Positions 31,925 through 32,875 of a stretch of 32,875 nt of DNA are shown here, one piece after another (position 1 is the first letter of the stretch; each line of letters starts with the position of its first letter). This DNA is from Candidatus Roseilinea sp. (GTDB taxonomy: Bacteria; Chloroflexota; Anaerolineae; J036; Brachytrichaceae), in the NCBI GenBank assembly GCA_025055235.1, contig JANWYN010000104.1, positions 1 to 32,875 of the forward strand, read 5' to 3'. The notes below the pieces were generated by a model. That model was not told the origin of the DNA and did no database searches. It worked only from the letters and a program-made list of their open reading frames with translations. The translations under genes and the position numbers were made by a program.

Positions 31925-32875
31925 CCGCCGAAGCCGCCACTCCTTTGGACGAGCGCGACCTGCTGCGCGGCGCGCTGCCCGAGGCGCTGGCGCGCGAGGA
32001 CTTCGCCAACCTGGCCGTGCTGCTGCGCCACGCGGCCGACGGCTGCTTCGCGGTCGCCGTGTACAACGACGCCCTCGCCCGCGAGCAGGTGGTGGATGCG
32101 CTGCGCCGGCTGGTCGCCCCGCTGCCGGTCTTCGAGTGGACGTATTCGCCGCTCGACCCCCATCCGGCCGGCTACCTCGACCGGCTCACCGAAGAGCAGC
32201 GCCGCGCGCGCGCCGTCGTCTTCTTCTTCGGCCTGGAGCGGGCCGGCCCGGACGTCGTGAAGTCGCTGGACTACCACCGCGAGCGGCTGACCCGGTGGCC
32301 GCACGGCCTGGTGTTCTGGGTCACCCCGGCCTTCCTGGGCGAAATGGCGCGCGGTGCGCCGAACTTTTGGTCCCAGCGCAGCGGCGTGTTCGACTTCACC
32401 CTCGCCCATCCGGAGCAGGCTCGGGCGCTGCGCGAGGAGGCCTGGCAAAGGGCGCCGGAAACACAGGCCTGGATGATTGACCGCGAGGATAAGGAGCGCG
32501 AGTTGCGCCTATACGAGGCACTGTTGAAGGAATACGAAGCCGATCCGGCGACACCCGCCCGCACCCTGTTCGACCTGCACACGCGCCTCTCTAATCTGCT
32601 TTATTACAGCGACCGCACCGCCGAGGCCAAACCACACGCGCTGGCCGCGCTGGAACTGTCCGAGCGGCTCGATAGCCCGCGAGATCGGGCGGACACGCTG
32701 CAAGCGTTGGGCGACCTGGGGTTGCGCGAGGATGATCTGGCCGGGGCGCGGGCGAGCTATGAGGCGGCGCTGCCGATCTACCGGGCGATCGGTGACCGGC
32801 TGGGCGAGGCCAACACGCTGCAGGGCTTCGGGGATGAGCGCATAGCGGCGGGCGAACCCGAGGCCGCCCTGCAGC
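31921..32875 (+). CDS. TPR-repeat protein with N-terminal alpha/beta domain (partial, runs off the window)
   Basis: 318 codons are visible and the frame is open at the right edge. The N-terminal part (about 1-185) is an alpha/beta domain: AVVFFFGLERAG, SLDYHRERLTRWPHGLVFWV and APNFWSQRSGVFDF. A similar pattern occurs before TPR arrays in some large signalling proteins, but I cannot name the domain. A charged linker follows (about 185-215). TPR-like helices begin near 225 (RTLFDLHTRLSNLLYYSDR) and become regular by 258 (ADTLQALGDLGLREDDLAGARASYEAALPIYRAIGDRLGEAN), with 40-residue spacing. TPRs bind peptides or proteins, so this is probably the sensor or effector partner of the ATPase upstream, with which it shares an ATGA overlap. 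The C-terminus is unseen. Confidence 0.8.
   Translation, partial: MTAEAATPLDERDLLRGALPEALAREDFANLAVLLRHAADGCFAVAVYNDALAREQVVDALRRLVAPLPVFEWTYSPLDPHPAGYLDRLTEEQRRARAVVFFFGLERAGPDVVKSLDYHRERLTRWPHGLVFWVTPAFLGEMARGAPNFWSQRSGVFDFTLAHPEQARALREEAWQRAPETQAWMIDREDKERELRLYEALLKEYEADPATPARTLFDLHTRLSNLLYYSDRTAEAKPHALAALELSERLDSPRDRADTLQALGDLGLREDDLAGARASYEAALPIYRAIGDRLGEANTLQGFGDERIAAGEPEAALQ

Noticed and set aside
28495..32875. A full defence island with HerA as part of a Sir2-HerA or DUF4297-HerA type system
   Set aside because: No Sir2 or nuclease gene is beside herA, the HAS-barrel form is typical of the repair enzyme, and herA runs divergently from the ATPase-TPR pair.

Overview
This GC-rich window (about 33 kb) reads as chromosomal sequence from a bacterium of the Chloroflexota type. 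That placement is an inference from gene content and style: TPR proteins next to P-loop ATPases, a HerA with an N-terminal barrel, an AmrS-type radical SAM enzyme, pheT without pheS beside it, many small dispersed palindromic repeats, and several starts that look leaderless. No rRNA, tRNA, CRISPR array, phage module or insertion sequence was found. About 25 genes can be named by family; the rest are small or partial.

Layout, left to right. 1-1306: a cut-off gene and a 2x[4Fe-4S] ferredoxin on the minus strand, divergent from a Crp/Fnr regulator. 1310-6939 (minus): glycogen synthase GlgA, a 3-hydroxyisobutyrate-dehydrogenase-like enzyme, an orphan antitoxin-like gene, a VOC/glyoxalase protein, and the E1 beta and E1 alpha subunits of a pyruvate (2-oxoacid) dehydrogenase. 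7212-12025 (plus): PheT and a membrane-anchored zinc metallopeptidase. 12018-14030 (minus): a Kef/CPA2 cation-proton antiporter. 14189-16655 (plus): a fumarylacetoacetate-hydrolase-family enzyme and an S41-like lipoprotein that seems to lack its catalytic dyad. 16685-22024 (minus): VanW protein, KDPG aldolase, a VapBC-like toxin-antitoxin pair with a frameshifted toxin, citrate synthase and an RluE-type pseudouridine synthase. 22048-23338 (plus): a 77-residue unknown protein and a UDP-glucuronate decarboxylase-like epimerase. 23485-24285 (minus): a PlsC-like acyltransferase. 24498-27159 (plus): a complete polar amino acid ABC transporter (binding lipoprotein, permease, ATPase). 27160-30195 (minus): AmrS and HerA. 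30614 to the end (plus): a P-loop ATPase translationally coupled to a TPR protein that runs off the window.

Most of the window is ordinary central metabolism: pyruvate to acetyl-CoA, citrate entry, glycogen and sugar-nucleotide synthesis, amino acid uptake. The unusual material is mainly between genes. Two arrays of 9-bp tandem repeats, each in two opposed arms, fill the gaps of the E1 alpha - E1 beta - VOC gene set. A palindromic repeat family occurs four times in one orientation, and two long copies sit at nearly the same distance upstream of a -10 box. Near-perfect 32-33 bp palindromes lie just upstream of two TAAAAT boxes. Small palindromes also sit inside coding sequences. The best candidate for an undescribed protein system is the ATPase-TPR pair at the right edge, divergent from herA.
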